DNA of 64,000 nt from Polyodon spathula (GCF_017654505.1 NC_054538.1:23960283-24024282), one strand, 5' to 3'; counted from the first letter of the stretch, positions 1 through 11,801 are shown. The notes: a model not told the origin generated them from the sequence alone. Numbers and translations are program-made.

Positions 1-2810
1 AAGGTAAAAAAAAAAATACTACCCAACACAAAATATAACATAAATGCCATGACTGAATATTTCTACACTGTACATTTTCATCACATTTAGCTTTTTGTTT
101 CCAAGGCATTTTGATATTACTAGTCAAAGAGCATATAGTATTATAGATGGTGTTCTTTACTCTCATTTACATGGTAACACAAAAGTGTAAATCCATATTT
201 CAGTATCACTACCTTGGTCCATATGGAAGAGTAAGTCTTGCCAGGGTAACTTTCATGATTCAGTCTCCATGACAAGAGTAAGACAAAGCACAAATGTGGT
301 TGTCAGCATACCCACCTGAAACTTTGTGTTTCACCAGAGACGGGAAAATAGGAGTCTTTAGTAGTCACAAAAGGCCTATAGTTTTAGTTCTTCTTATATC
401 TCAATGTTTTTTTTTATCTTTTTATGGCTTAGAGCACTGTAGCACTGTGACACCCAGCATGTAAAATCACAATGGGGTTGCTTGAATCAACCAGGGTAGG
501 TCAAACATGACATTAAATTGGCTGGAGCAGGTTTGTTCAATTCATTACACTGTTTTCTCTCAAACAGTTATACGTACAATTTGTAAAATTTGCATTAATT
601 ATTACTTATTCATAACAATGGTTTTCATAGATATTCAGACTAGATGTCTGTTTCTATGACACCCAATTCTGGTGTAACCAATAAAGTAGGCTTCAGTAAA
701 ATCAGAAATATCATGTAATGTCCTTTTAATTTTCTACCTGGACTAGTAAGTAATACTATAAAATGCATATAAAAAAGTAACATCATTTTTTGTTCATAGT
801 TTGAAAGTGGCGGGGGGGGGGAGTAGTTCTCAGATAGAGTTTCTGGGCTTCTTACCAATAATAGGACTATCTCCAACTCAGCCTACCATTTTGTTGCAGA
901 TTTTGTTAGAAGTGACACAGGCCAAATTTCCACAGCAATCGCATGCAGCAGCTCCCACTGTGTTGTGGATACTGTAACAATATAAACCCTAATTTTAGGG
1001 AACATATTCTGAGTTTGTATGTCTCTTAAGGATGTCCACTGCCATATATAATACCTATGGAGGTACTCTTAAATGGCTTGGCATTAATAAATGGTGGGGC
1101 CACTAACAGTTAGTAAGACACAATAGTGCAGTCTAATGTAGAGGCAAATGTAGAAATAAAATGTTTAATTTAAACTATGTTTTTATTCTCTTTTAGTAAT
1201 ACATGTACATGTATGTGTATTTGTAATAAGAGAATGGTGGCAGTAAAACATTTTAAAAAATGTGGAACAGGCACACAAGAGCCACCAGTATTCATGGTAA
1301 ACATGATAGGTTTGGGCATACTTTTGGACCTACATTTGCTTCTAACAGACATTATATATTTTACTTCACCTGGGTTCAGAGGAATATACTGTAAACTTCT
1401 GTTTTTGGGCAGCGTGTGGCCTTTTTGTCCTTTCAAAGTATAATAACTTACACGCATCAGGGTCAGAGAAGGGGGCAAACCTTACCTTTAATATAGGAAA
1501 GTCTTTCAGTTCCTGACAAAGCTTATTATTGCTTTTGAAATCTTTGGTTTAGTTTGTGATTCAAGAATTCAGGAGTTATACCTTTGTTCTTTTATTCAGC
1601 ATTTATGCTTCATTACAGTTTAATGTTGTTATTAAATATGAAGGTAACAATTTATCACAAAATAAAGGAAAACATAATATGGCCTCGAGTCTACAGGGAG
1701 TTAAATGGCAAATAGGCTACTTGGCATATGGCTGACTCAGACTAGGTGCATTTTCCTAAATCCTAACACAAATAAAATCTCTCAATATTCTCCTTCTCCT
1801 CTGGGGAACATAGGAATGCTATGGTTAAAAGAAAATGTTACTGTTTCTCTTAATGTCAAAACTGAGAAAGTGATACTTCTTTAAGGAGCACACTAAAGTT
1901 TAATTGATGGGAGTAAAATCTTTAAAACCAGATCCAGAATTGTCAATGACAATCAAACTTAACAAACTGAAAAACAAGACACTTACAAGAAGTGTTTTTT
2001 ACTCATATTTATTGGAATATACCTTTAGATATGTTATGTTCCCAATAAGCATTTGAGGTTTCTACAAATCCAAACTGGAACAGGTACTTTTCTTTAGGAA
2101 TAAAAATCTTTTTTTTTTTTTTTATTTAAAAAAGGAAAGTACAACTTTAACAATTATTGCTTTTCACTGGGCTTTTTAACAGCCTTGAACAGATTTACAA
2201 AAAGTTATTAAGTTCTGTCATTCTAACTTTAAAGCACCTTTTAACGACCTTACTAGCATTAAACTACACTGTAGACATGATCCCAAATCAGAGAAAAAGA
2301 CTCACTTTTGATTAGACATGTATAATTTTGAATGTAAAGTGCTAAGCACAAGACAGACACAATGCCTTTGGTGAAAAGGACAGTGTATATAAAACTCCTT
2401 CAGTTCAAGGGCAAAAGAAACATGTAATGGTTGAACTAATCTCTTACTGGCCTGGGTTAGCGACAGGCTCTTCACATGGGATATTTGTCTGTACCAGTTG
2501 GGATAAAATCACTTGTCAAGCCCCTGAAGAGAGACATCAATCAGATTTGACACATGACTGATTGCTCCATTAAATCACTCCCATGGGTTTGATTTGGTTC
2601 ATCAGATCAGGTGATTTTATTTAAAAGGTTTTGATGGTTGCCTGTATTTCACATTTTCTGATTGAGGTATTCAACACTAAATCGAACTTTTTGTTGAAGT
2701 GACCTAATGGGCCATGAAGCCAGCAACATATTCAGAAGAGATGCATTGCTTTTCATAAAGCTGGTCAAATACTTCTATGTTTATTTTTTTTTTAGATGCA
2801 GAACATGAGT
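1..2810. other. Intergenic or intronic AT-rich DNA, no gene seen
   Basis: No open frame here resembles a known protein; the short frames are chance openings in AT-rich sequence. There is a G run near 812-821 and a T run near 2109-2123. I see no repeat termini, splice-flanked exon or RNA gene. Confidence 0.6.
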
Positions 2811-2869
2811 GTGTCATTAGAAAAATTAAAATGCAAAAAACTAAGGAATGTGAACCATGAACGGAGAGT

Positions 2870-3040
2870 AAAGTTATTGATCACTTTGCCGAACCTAAAG
2901 CTGATGAAGACCTAAATATCATTGCCAGTGATCGCTTTTCGAGAAGTACTTGGGAAGATTGTAAGTGGGATGTAAGATTGTTTGAACAATGGTTAAATGA
3001 AAGAAATGCACAGCTGAGTTTACATCTAACATCTGTGTAA
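2870..3040 (+). pseudogene. Possible Crypton/DUF3504-like recombinase relic
   Basis: Read in the frame starting at 2870, this gives about 56 residues ending at a stop at 3038-3040. The sequence contains a spaced pattern of an aromatic and charged stretch, then W-D-V-R-L-F-E-Q-W-L and E-R-N. This resembles the N-terminal core-binding part of QRICH1/ZMYM/KCTD1-type (Crypton-derived, DUF3504) tyrosine recombinase domains, where a W-x-V-x-x-F-x-x-W pattern is common. A further acidic open stretch follows to about 3110. The catalytic R-H-R-Y part is not visible. It could also be chance similarity. Confidence 0.25.
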
Positions 3041-3293
3041 TTGATGGAGATTTACTAAGTGATGATGAAATTGCTGTTGTTCCTGAACCTGACCAAAACA
3101 AATCTGAAATAAAATTTACAAGAGGGGATGTTTATGTGGAAATTAATTTGTAATTATGAAAATTTTTTTTTTTTTTTTTTTTTTTTACATTATGTTAATG
3201 TATAATTGTATATATTTTTTTAACTATATGAAATGCTAAACTGAAATCACAAGCCTTTTTCTAAGTATTATGTTTAAAATGTGTAATACTCTA

Positions 3294-4248
3294 TGTAACC
3301 CCCTCCAGTAACTAGGCAAGCAAAGGTTACCATTGAACTGTGTTATACAGGTGATGTCAAAGTTCCGGGGGATATTATTGTTGGAGGGACTGAAAAACGG
3401 GTACGAAAGGAGAGGAAGAGAGAGAAAAAGAAACAAGGCAGTTGCTTGAGTGTTGGAGAAAAGAAGACACAATGCAGTGTCTAAATTACAAAATCTGCAA
3501 ATGGTGGGTTTATAAGTGTATACATACCACAGGAGAACTTTTTGTTTCATATATATTTTACTATCATCAGTAAAATATTTATCTTAGTCGTTCTACTCAC
3601 TGAGTGAAGAAATAAAGGACATCAATGAAGCACACCGCGAAGGAATCCATGTTGAAGGGGACTGTGACTAATAATTAAAAAGTAAGTGTACACGCAGTTT
3701 ATATATCGATCCGAGCCTACTGCGTTTGTTTGGGAGAAATGAAACAAACAAAGTTTAAATAGCTTATAAAAAAAGAAAATACACCTCCCACTGGATATAT
3801 CGCGGGTGTCAGGATCCAATATAAATCCACTATATATCAAGGGCTGCGATATAGCGAGAGACCCATAGAAAAACAAATAGAAAGGTACCTGTGCATATAC
3901 TATGTGTATTATTATTGTAAATGTAATAATAGGGGAAGAGAAAAAGTGAAAAAGCAGGCTCATATAGAAATACAGCACATGACAGCGAATGGGAGACTAT
4001 ATAATTAAGAGGCACTCTCAAATATAATATTGAAAATAGTTTAATTTAAATTAAGAGTAAAGGTGGGGAACCTTAATCCCCTGGAGGCATCGATCAAATT
4101 AACATCAGATGCAATTAACCCAGGCTGCTGAAACCTCCTGCTGTATGCAGGGAGAACACCAGGTAAGGGGCTCCTGTTTGCCTCACAGGCATGCACACTC
4201 ACCCACTGTTTACCATCAGACAGTAAGACTATAAGAAAACTCCCTACA
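3294..4248 (+). repeat. Gypsy-1 5' LTR
   Basis: Matches the repeat at 7195 in three blocks: the start (about 3294-3410), a middle block (about 3490-3730) and the last 250 bases (about 3995-4248). It begins TGTAACCCCC and ends CCCTACA. The segment 3730-3990 has no counterpart in the downstream copy. Possible TATA-like and polyadenylation sequences are plentiful in the AT-rich background, so I assign none. Confidence 0.7.
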
Positions 4249-4470
4249 TAAATGGAGGCTCCACTGGAAGGTTGAGTTCACTTGTTTTAGTCTTTATTTG
4301 GAACTCCTGTTTACTAACCTGAAAGTAATTGCTTCTTGTTTAACTAAATCGACTACCTGATACTGAGCGCCCTTTTTGAAGATATTACAGCCATGGATAA
4401 AATCAGTTTTAGCATGGTGCAGAGCAAAGGGAGTTACCCCCCTTCACACTTTTTGAGTGGAAGACAGTCC

Positions 4471-5580
4471 TTTTTTTTATTAACACATTTTTATTTGGAA
4501 ATGGGAGATACAGTATAATAATAATAATAATAAAAAAAAACAACAAAACATTGTAAAGGTAAAAATGGGATATAGGGGGAGGGGGGAGAGGAGAGGTGGC
4601 AAACCCCCTCCCCCCTACACAGGACCCCGAGAATCAGACATTGAGAGCTGAGGACTGGTTTATCAGCAATTTAATAGTATCTGCGGCTGCTCCCCAGGTC
4701 TGTACAGTCATATAAATAATGTCAAGGAATGCAAGGGTCCATTGACGCCAGGGCAGGGAATACAGGGGCTGCCAGCGCAGGGCTATCATTTTCTTAGCAG
4801 CATTAAGGCCAGTGAGCCAAATCCATTTTTGCCGCAGAGACAGATCCAGTGATGAATCATCATTCAACAAAAGGACTAAAGGGGAACAAGGAATAGATTT
4901 CTCTATTATAGTGGATAAAGCTGAACGAACTTTATCCCAGAATATAGACGCATCCAGACATTCCCGAATCATATGAAAAAAAAAAGTGCCCATCGCACCC
5001 TGAGGACAAAGTGCACACAACGGGGTATCAGTGAGTTTCATTAGGAATCGTCTCCGAGGGGTTAGATATATTCTGTGAATAAAATTGAAATTGATCAGCT
5101 GGTGATTAGGGTTTTTGTAAGCACAGCATAGATTATCAAAAACAATATCCCAGCAAATGCCTGCATTTGCAGAAGTTATGTCCCTATTCCAAATAGCATC
5201 AATCGGCAGTGGTTTATAAGAGGATCTTAATCGGATGACACTATAGCCCTGCAGATGAAAAATAGTATGCGTTTTGCTATAGTGATAAAGATTTAACAGA
5301 GATCGACGTGCCGAGCACCACTGACATAGAACAGGGCATACCACCAAAGACTTTTGAAAAAGTCTTGCTGCTGCCTGACCCCAAGCACCACAGCCAGATT
5401 TCAAGATGAAATTCCAGGCCTGGTTGGAGGTTGAAGGGAGGACCATGGAAGATCTCAACAAGATGATAGGAAGTGAAGCCTGCTCCTCTACTTTAGCTTC
5501 TGAAGGGTCAGTGAATGCGTTAGGGAAAGCTTTGGAGAAAGTGATGAAACCATTACAAGAGACCAGCTCATACAAGTGTC
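4471..5580 (-). mobile_element. 5'-truncated L1-type LINE, ORF2 C-terminal end
   Basis: A 313-residue open frame on the minus strand (5575 to 4634) matches the C-terminal part of fish L1 ORF2. It has a leucine-rich segment followed by L-T-P-R-R-R and the zinc-knuckle-like C-x2-C ... H-x4-C (CALCPQGAMGT then HMIREC), with aromatic residues after it. A GC-rich 3' UTR follows, then AATAAA and a short A tail (T run at 4471-4478 on the plus strand). RT and endonuclease are absent, as expected after 5' truncation during target-primed reverse transcription. The frame is intact, so the insertion may be younger than the Gypsy-1 element it lies in. I could not find the target-site duplication. Confidence 0.75.
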
Positions 5581-5739
5581 TCAGAGTTTTTTTCTGGAGT
5601 TAAACCGATGCTGAGTGGGGAGGATGACTATGACACCTGGATGGATGAGCAGCACGTATGATCCAAGAGTGGCAGTGTGGAGGAGACGAAAAATGCAAGA
5701 GACTTGTGGAAACGTTGAGAAGCCCAGTGCTAGAGGCCC

Positions 5740-5866
5740 ATCGTGGTAGCTCAGAAAAAGAACGGTGAGGTGCGGATGTGCATTGATTATCGTACATTGA
5801 ACAGGAGAACAGTAAGAGATCAATGTACCATGTATTGTGTGGAAGATGCCCTTGACTGTTTGCAAT
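5740..5866 (+). pseudogene. pol: Gypsy reverse transcriptase fragment
   Basis: The translated frame shows K-K-N-G-E-V-R-M-C-I-D-Y-R-T-L-N-R-R-T-V followed by E-D-A-L-D-C-L. This is the start of the Ty3/Gypsy RT fingers domain, where the family consensus has a K-K-(D/N)-G-x-x-R-x-C-x-D-Y-R-x-L-N motif. Upstream, a degraded S-P-V-L-E-A stretch fits the usual lead-in. The protein is cut immediately after this motif, before the first catalytic aspartate, and unrelated sequence follows. It is the main evidence for the clade of Gypsy-1. Confidence 0.8.
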
Positions 5867-5879
5867 CCATTTATTCAGC

Positions 5880-6540
5880 GCTTGTTAGGCGCGCCAGGTC
5901 CAATTTATTTTCACATACGCTGTTTATTTCACACGGCACTGTTTAAAATATTTCTTTCAGAGTAAAACAGGTTTACAAGGCACTGCATAGCAAATGGACA
6001 TCAGTACTGCATCTCTAGCCCCACCCCTTGTTCACTGTATCTTTTACATACCTCTTCATAGTCATTCATACTAATAAATCCTCTCCTGATCACTTGTTTT
6101 TATCACCAAGCTCCTCAATAATGTGATCTAAGTCATTATTTTATTACTATAACATCTCAAAAGCTCTGCAAATGTCTGATATTCTTTGAGCGCTGGATGC
6201 AGAAGCAGCTATTTTCTAATTAGCTGGCAATGTTTGCTACTATACAGTACATAATGTCAACCATTAATAAAAGACAGTACATATAGCCTCATTTTATGAT
6301 TAACTGCAAGGTGCTACCTAGCTGCACACATCTAAAACCAGCACTCAAAGACTGGAAAAACAGCAACTGTATCAAATTAATTAATCATTACTTTTAGAAT
6401 GGATGAAGATATGTTTGCTAACACTCACAAAACATGTAACTTACAGTAAGGAATAACGTTAAGTCCGTGGCTTCAAACGGATGAATACTCGCTAAAACAA
6501 TAGATTTACCAATCCTTTTCTAGAAACAAAAACGGAAAGG
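5880..6540. other. Unassigned insertion inside Gypsy-1
   Basis: This stretch replaces the rest of RT through integrase. It starts with a CpG-bearing segment (AGCGCTTGTTAGGCGCGCC near 5878-5896) and becomes AT-rich. Minus-strand frames between about 6040 and 6200 contain short peptide-like openings, but none is long or recognisable. It may be a fragment of another DNA transposon. No terminal repeats were seen. Confidence 0.4.
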
Positions 6541-6770
6541 CTGAGAAGGACAGCTGAGAGGGTCCCTCAGTCTGAGGGGATGCAGCCATACCCTTCTCAG
6601 TGTAGCAGCAAGTAGAGTTTGACAATACTACTGACTCCGAGGAAGTCCGAGGAAGGCTATCCAATGGTCTTGGATTTCGCATGGACTGAGTGACCCCGTC
6701 ATGCTCAGCCGCCAGCCAAGGAAAATATTATTCTGTGTGAAGCAGAAATACATGAAGACCAGAACATCCA

Positions 6771-7049
6771 ATGATTGAAACAGAGAAGGAAAGTCCGGTG
6801 TTGGAACCTGATGAGGGAGAACGTCCTGTGCGGGACACACAGCCTGAAGAGGCAAAGGTTCCCCCTTGTTTAGAAACCACGTTCCAAGAGCCAAGGAGCA
6901 TCGGACTAGAAATTAAGCAGATAGTACAACTCACATATGATCACCCTGGTATCTCTAATGATCTCCCACTTAATGTAGTAGAGGAATCTGCACACACACA
7001 CACACACACATTGTTATTGGGTTGGGGTCATACCAGATACTTACCCTAG
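6771..7049 (+). pseudogene. Probable Gypsy-1 pol C-terminal tail
   Basis: An acidic, proline- and glutamate-rich frame ends with L-T-Y-D-H-P-G, similar to the R-L-T-Y-D-x-x-G tail that ends many Gypsy integrases after the chromodomain or GPY/F region. It lies about 150 bases upstream of the polypurine tract and 3' LTR, the expected place. A CA microsatellite (6992-7010) runs through the end of the frame and scrambles the last residues. The assignment rests on position and one short motif. Confidence 0.45.
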
Positions 7050-7194
7050 AGAAATTGTGAATTAGTGGAATACTTAACTGCATAACATGAGTAAATGTAC
7101 AATGCATGATTGTGTCTAGTGTACTTGACCAAAATGTATCATTGTGTAAAATTGTTTAACTGTGGAGGACTGAGGGTATTTGAAGAGGAGAGTA

Positions 7195-8614
7195 TGTGAC
7201 TCCCTTTAATAAGGAGGCAAGCAAAAGTTACCATTGAACTGTGTTATACAGGCGATGTCAAAGTTCGGGGGGATATTGTTGTTGGAGGGACTGAAAAAAT
7301 GGTAGGACTGGAAAAAAATAAATGAGGTTGTTTGTTGTTTGGGTGTTGGAGAAATCCACATCTGGTGGGTTTAAAAGTATATATATACCACAGGATAACT
7401 TTTTGTTTTATATATATATTTTAGCATCGTCAGTAAAATATTTATATTAATTGTTCTGTTCACAGGGTGATGAAACAAAGGACATCAATGAAGGAGTCTG
7501 TGCGAGTCATAATTAAAAAATTGTACACACAGTTCATACATTATATCCATCCGAGCCTTGCGTTCATTTGGGAAACTGAAACTGGTGTTGTGCCAAATAG
7601 TGTCATCGGAAGAATAGTGTCTCATTTGTAGTCAGAACACATGCGCAGTCATGCATTTGTGCAGTTATGTGAATCATTCTGCGCAGTCATGCAAATTCAT
7701 CTGCGCAGTTATGCAAATTAATCTTTGCATGCCTAGAACATTTTTTCCTCCATCTTTGCCTAAAACTTTTCATCTTTCAATTTGAATCAGTACATGCAAA
7801 TGGAAGAATGGTTTTTAGAAAACTTTAACATTTTTTTTAACTGAGAGTAAATACCATAATAATTGCTGCAAAAATCAACAAAGAAGTTTAAGAAGCTATG
7901 AGGACGTTCTCTTTGGAAAGTAGCAAAGTACAGTACTGAAAACTTTGTTACAGATCCCACCAGATTAGTCTGCAGATTAGTCTTCAGTTTTTCTTTACTC
8001 AACAGATTAGTCGGTCATTTTTCTTTTAACAGTTTGACACCTTAATGAAAAGCTATGCTTATAAATAGAGAATTGGTAATACCTATTAGAACAGTCATAT
8101 TCCTTATATGATCTGCTCATAAATGTACCAGTAATGAGTCTTTCACTGTCTGCTGGGCTATCAATTGTCGCAGGTAACAATAGTAAAGTTCACAATTCAA
8201 TTATAACATAAACACACTAAAAGTAGTTTTTTAAAATTACCCCAGTGTACAAAAATAAAATATCTTAAAAAAACTAGTTTTAAAAATTCCAATGCTTGAT
8301 CAGAAGAAATATTGAATAGGCAATGGAAAACATAACAGCAAATGGGAGATTATATAATTAAGAGGCACACTCAAATATAATATTTAAAGCAGTTTAATTT
8401 AAATGAACCTCTTACATTTAAATTAAGAGTAATAAACATTAATCCCCCGGAGGCACTGATTAAATTAACACCAGATACAATTAACCCAGGCTGCTGAAAC
8501 CTCCTGCTGTACGCAGGGAGAACACCAGGTAACGGGCTCCTGTTTGCCTCCCAGATATGCACGCTCACCCACTGTTTACCATCTGACAGTAAGACCATAA
8601 GAAAACCCTTTACA
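7195..8614 (+). repeat. Gypsy-1 3' LTR with a 750-base non-matching segment
   Basis: Begins TGTGACTCCC directly after the purine tract and ends TTTACA. It matches the 5' LTR at 7195-7310, 7360-7577 and about 8335-8614. The middle, about 7580-8335, does not match and is about 490 bases longer than the corresponding part of the 5' LTR, so at least one LTR took an insertion, replacement or deletion after the element integrated. Confidence 0.7.
7642..7723 (+). repeat. Short tandem array with octamer motifs in the 3' LTR
   Basis: Four head-to-tail units of 18-22 bases, each built on TGCGCAGT(C/T)ATGCAAATT with variation in the first two. Units 3 and 4 (7680-7701 and 7702-7723) are nearly identical and each carry ATGCAAAT, the POU/Oct octamer. 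A third perfect octamer lies outside the array at 7794-7801. The array is in the LTR segment with no counterpart in the 5' LTR. Confidence 0.7.
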
Positions 8615-9515
8615 TATAATTAACTAATTGTTGAAAATATTGCTGCATAATAAAATAGTATTTACTTTTCTGTTGAACTTTTCTGACTGTGAGGTCACAG
8701 AAATGTTTTAAGTGTGAAAATGGTGTAGACAAAGAAGATAGAAGGCCTCTTCTCCTAGTACAAATGGCTATGTTAATAAAATCACAATATTTGAAGTGCA
8801 ATGGCTAATTGGCTTTTGAGTTAAATAAAACAGAACCTATTCGTATGTTAATAAAACCAGCACATTCTATCAGTAAATTCTCTGCAAGCTGTCATTTAAG
8901 CTGATGTTATATAATGTCCAGGACCAATGTATCCCTGTGCAAGCCCCCTAGTTAATCAGCCTAAATTAATTCTGGGGGTAATAGTCTTCCAGGTAAAATT
9001 AAGACAGCTCCCTACATGAACACTTAACACAGAGCAGTGTCATTAATAATAAAAGTGAGACAGGGTTGAAAGGCTGCAAATTAGCCAACTGTCACTTAGC
9101 ACCAACTTACTGTTTTTACAAGCTCCCTCAGGGTCTGGGGTTACTCCACAATCAGCAAAGAAGTCACTCACTCGTTCACTCTTCAGCTGTTATCTCTATG
9201 AAGTGAAGGGGGCAATGAAGATCTCTAGTGAGATTGTGTTGACAGCCACCCCCCCTACACTGCCTGCTGGACCATTTTAATCATATTCCATATGGCTATA
9301 GTTTAGACCATAATACAACACTGTCCAAATTGCTTCATGCTGTGCTACGGGCCACAGTCCTACGGTGTCTGACTTTGAACGCTCTCTTCTCAGTCTGTTT
9401 ACATTTTAATACTACAAAAAGCCTGGAGCAACAGAAAATATGATTACAGCTATAGAGCCCTGTGAAATTATTTTTATTTTTTAAATAATTTTTTGTTTTT
9501 GTTTTTATTAATACA
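8615..9515. other. Intergenic DNA, no gene seen
   Basis: No recognisable coding or repeat signature, apart from simple AT richness. Confidence 0.5.
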
Positions 9516-9558
9516 GTCGACGAAAAAAGTGGCGCCACACAACCAAATCGTCGTCGAC
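9516..9558. other. CpG-dense imperfect palindrome
   Basis: GTCGACGA at 9516-9523 is mirrored by TCGTCGTCGAC at 9548-9558, with GGCGCC at 9531-9536 between them. Eight CpGs fall within roughly 53 bases (to about 9568), in otherwise CpG-poor, AT-rich sequence. It could be a remnant of a transposon end; I cannot name a family. Confidence 0.5.
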
Positions 9559-9686
9559 CGATATCGTTAATTACTCTTTTATACTAAGGTTATCCAGAAA
9601 TAAGCTCATATAGTTAATATCAATACATAATTTTGTATACACAATATGTATGTATACATATTTTTTATTATTAACATCCGATTTTA

Positions 9687-9687
9687 A

Positions 9688-9747
<60 letters not shown>

Positions 9748-9780
9748 TTATTTATTTATTTATTTATTTATTTATTTTTT
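9687..9780. repeat. (ATT)n then (ATTT)n microsatellite
   Basis: An uninterrupted ATT run passes into an ATTT run, ending in a T tract. It may mark the A-rich tail of a decayed retroelement. Confidence 0.95.
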
Positions 9781-11617
9781 TTAACATTTTAACAAACATA
9801 ATAATTTAGTTATCACAATTCCCCCCCAGTCTCCCACTCTTTTTAATCAACTGCCTATTTACAGTAAATACTGCCCATTCCCTCTCTATGTTCTGTATAA
9901 ACCTCACAATTTAATAATGTCACTCTAGGTCTGTTTTATAATGAATTCTTGTGTTATTTCTTTTTACATTTGCATTTTGTTTCATTTCTTTATGTTACAT
10001 TTCTTGTTATTTCATATTTGTGAAAAACACTGGGCTATAATTATAGGCTACTCAAAATAAGATGAAGGAAAAGCTGGTAACCAGGAACAACATGTTTTTA
10101 TATTACTCTGCAGGTTAACATGATTTCTCTCCATTTTTATTAAATGGCATCCTAGCTATATAGGAACGGTGACCTTAACATGATCAAATTGTTGCTGAAC
10201 AATTTAACAATGAGTTTGAAAAAAAAAAAAAAGATATCTTTATCATGTGCAATTGCACATACTTTTAAGAACAATATGCATCTTTCAAATTTTTATTACA
10301 GTGTATTGACTACCAATACTTAAAGTGCAAATCTGCAGGAAAATATGAAAAAAAGCAGCTGACATTTTAGGTAGATATCTGCAGAGTGTTATGCGGAGCA
10401 TCTTATGTGTTTAGTATTTGTAAAGTATATTAACGGCTTATAAAAATGTAAATCAAGTAAAATAATCATATCAAACAATATAACAAATATTTTTGTCAGT
10501 AAAATCTTTAGAAACTGTCTCAAACAAAAACATCACATCACATAAGACTTCTTATTGGGCTACATTTTTAAAGCCTTAACGCCAATCTTTAATTAATTTC
10601 TACTTTTTAAAGGAGACAAAACATCTGTTAATTTTAAAAACTAGACCCGAACAACTAAGTAATAGATTTCAGGTCACTAACCCTTTGCAGACTGAGAATT
10701 CAGTTTTTGAGGGCCAACTGGTATGACTTAGCTTTAGTGCATATATCAGACTAAATATCAGCTTAAAGTATACAATATTATACATTTCTAAAAAGCTGTT
10801 ATTCTGAAACGATTACTAAATAAATAAATATAACAGTTTCACTATATGATCAAGTATACCCTACATTGCCCTAGTTTGAATGTCAAACAAAAGTTAAAAA
10901 ATACACTTGAATTTTTTTTCCCTAAGTGTCCTCATAAGTGTAATTTACTGATCTCCTATTTAAAATATGTAAAGTTACCAGTGGTAGCCACAATCTGAAC
11001 TAATTTTTTTAATATCATGTATGGTCTTGATTTTACACAAAAGTGTTTGCCAGATGCGCATTTTTTCCTTTTTGAGACCTGATTGGCAGGGTTCTAGCTT
11101 ATTATGTGAGTTAATGTATATATCTATTTAAAGCATAGAGTGTTATACCTTTTTTAAAAGCTGAGTGTCTGTAGAACCTGAAAATACCAAGGGTTACACT
11201 CTGACATTAAATAAAATCTAAATTACCCAAGTAGAAAGGAAAAACAAAAGTAGAAGAGACATGCAATTTTCTTCTTTTTTTAAATTGCTTAAAAATATAT
11301 ATTTTATTTATATCCTCAGTATAATTATTTACATACATATGTTAGAATATGAATAATGTCTGAGGAACAGTAAACATAAAAAAAAACAAATTCAAATTTC
11401 AAAACTTTTTTTCAGAAAAATGCTCAAAAAGTGTACTTTGTCCATAAAATACTTAAACAACAACAATTTGTCAATATAAATACATAAATAAATACTGCAC
11501 TATAATAATACTTAATATCTATACAAGCAATATACTACATTGGACCAAATTCATAAATGGCAAAATAAAAAAAAAGGTACCAATAATGCAAAATAAAATG
11601 GGTAACACTATGTAACA
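9781..11617. other. AT-rich intergenic DNA, no gene seen
   Basis: No open frame, repeat terminus or RNA gene can be supported. Short A and T tracts are frequent. Confidence 0.55.
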
Positions 11618-11620
11618 ATA

Positions 11621-11800
11621 TGTGCGGAACCTATTGCTTGTGCTAGTGTTCTCCTGTGAAGAAGTGCAGGAGCACATGGATAGTGAGAACAGTGAGAAAG
11701 CAGTCTGGCATAAGAAAGCTGAACAAAACAGAGTACTCGTTCAATTTGAAGCTGGGAGTTTGTGAACTTATTATGCAAGGGAACATTGCAAGCTTCAAAC
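11621..11800 (+). repeat. Gypsy-2 5' LTR
   Basis: Begins TGTGCGGAAC and ends near CTTCAAAC. It matches 13846-14028 almost throughout. The main difference is that this copy lacks about 12 bases (GGGGACACAGAG) present after the GAAGA of the 3' copy. The short length places it among small Gypsy LTRs. Confidence 0.85.
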
Positions 11801-11801
11801 G

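Larger units (their letters stand above)
3294..8614 (+). mobile_element. Ty3/Gypsy retrotransposon Gypsy-1, heavily rearranged
   Basis: Two direct repeats (3294-4248 and 7195-8614) that start with TG and end with CA flank an internal region. A purine tract, GAAGAGGAGAG at 7182-7192, lies just before the second repeat as a polypurine tract should. The internal region holds a Gypsy RT fragment (5740-5866), a likely pol C-terminal tail (about 6771-7000) and a 5'-truncated L1 inserted on the opposite strand (4471-5580). Gag, protease, most of RT, RNase H and integrase are not recognisable, so the element cannot be autonomous. No clear target-site duplication was found at the outer edges. Confidence 0.72.

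Noticed and set aside
3294..3980. Minus-strand frames of 104-118 residues in the Gypsy-1 5' LTR
   Set aside because: They lie within non-coding LTR sequence and are rich in F, L and I as expected from AT-rich chance frames.
6040..6200. Minus-strand peptide-like frames in the Gypsy-1 interior
   Set aside because: The pieces are under 20 residues with stops between them and match no family that I can name.
7642..7723. The short tandem units as a CRISPR array
   Set aside because: Units are adjacent without unique spacers, and the sequence is a vertebrate genome.
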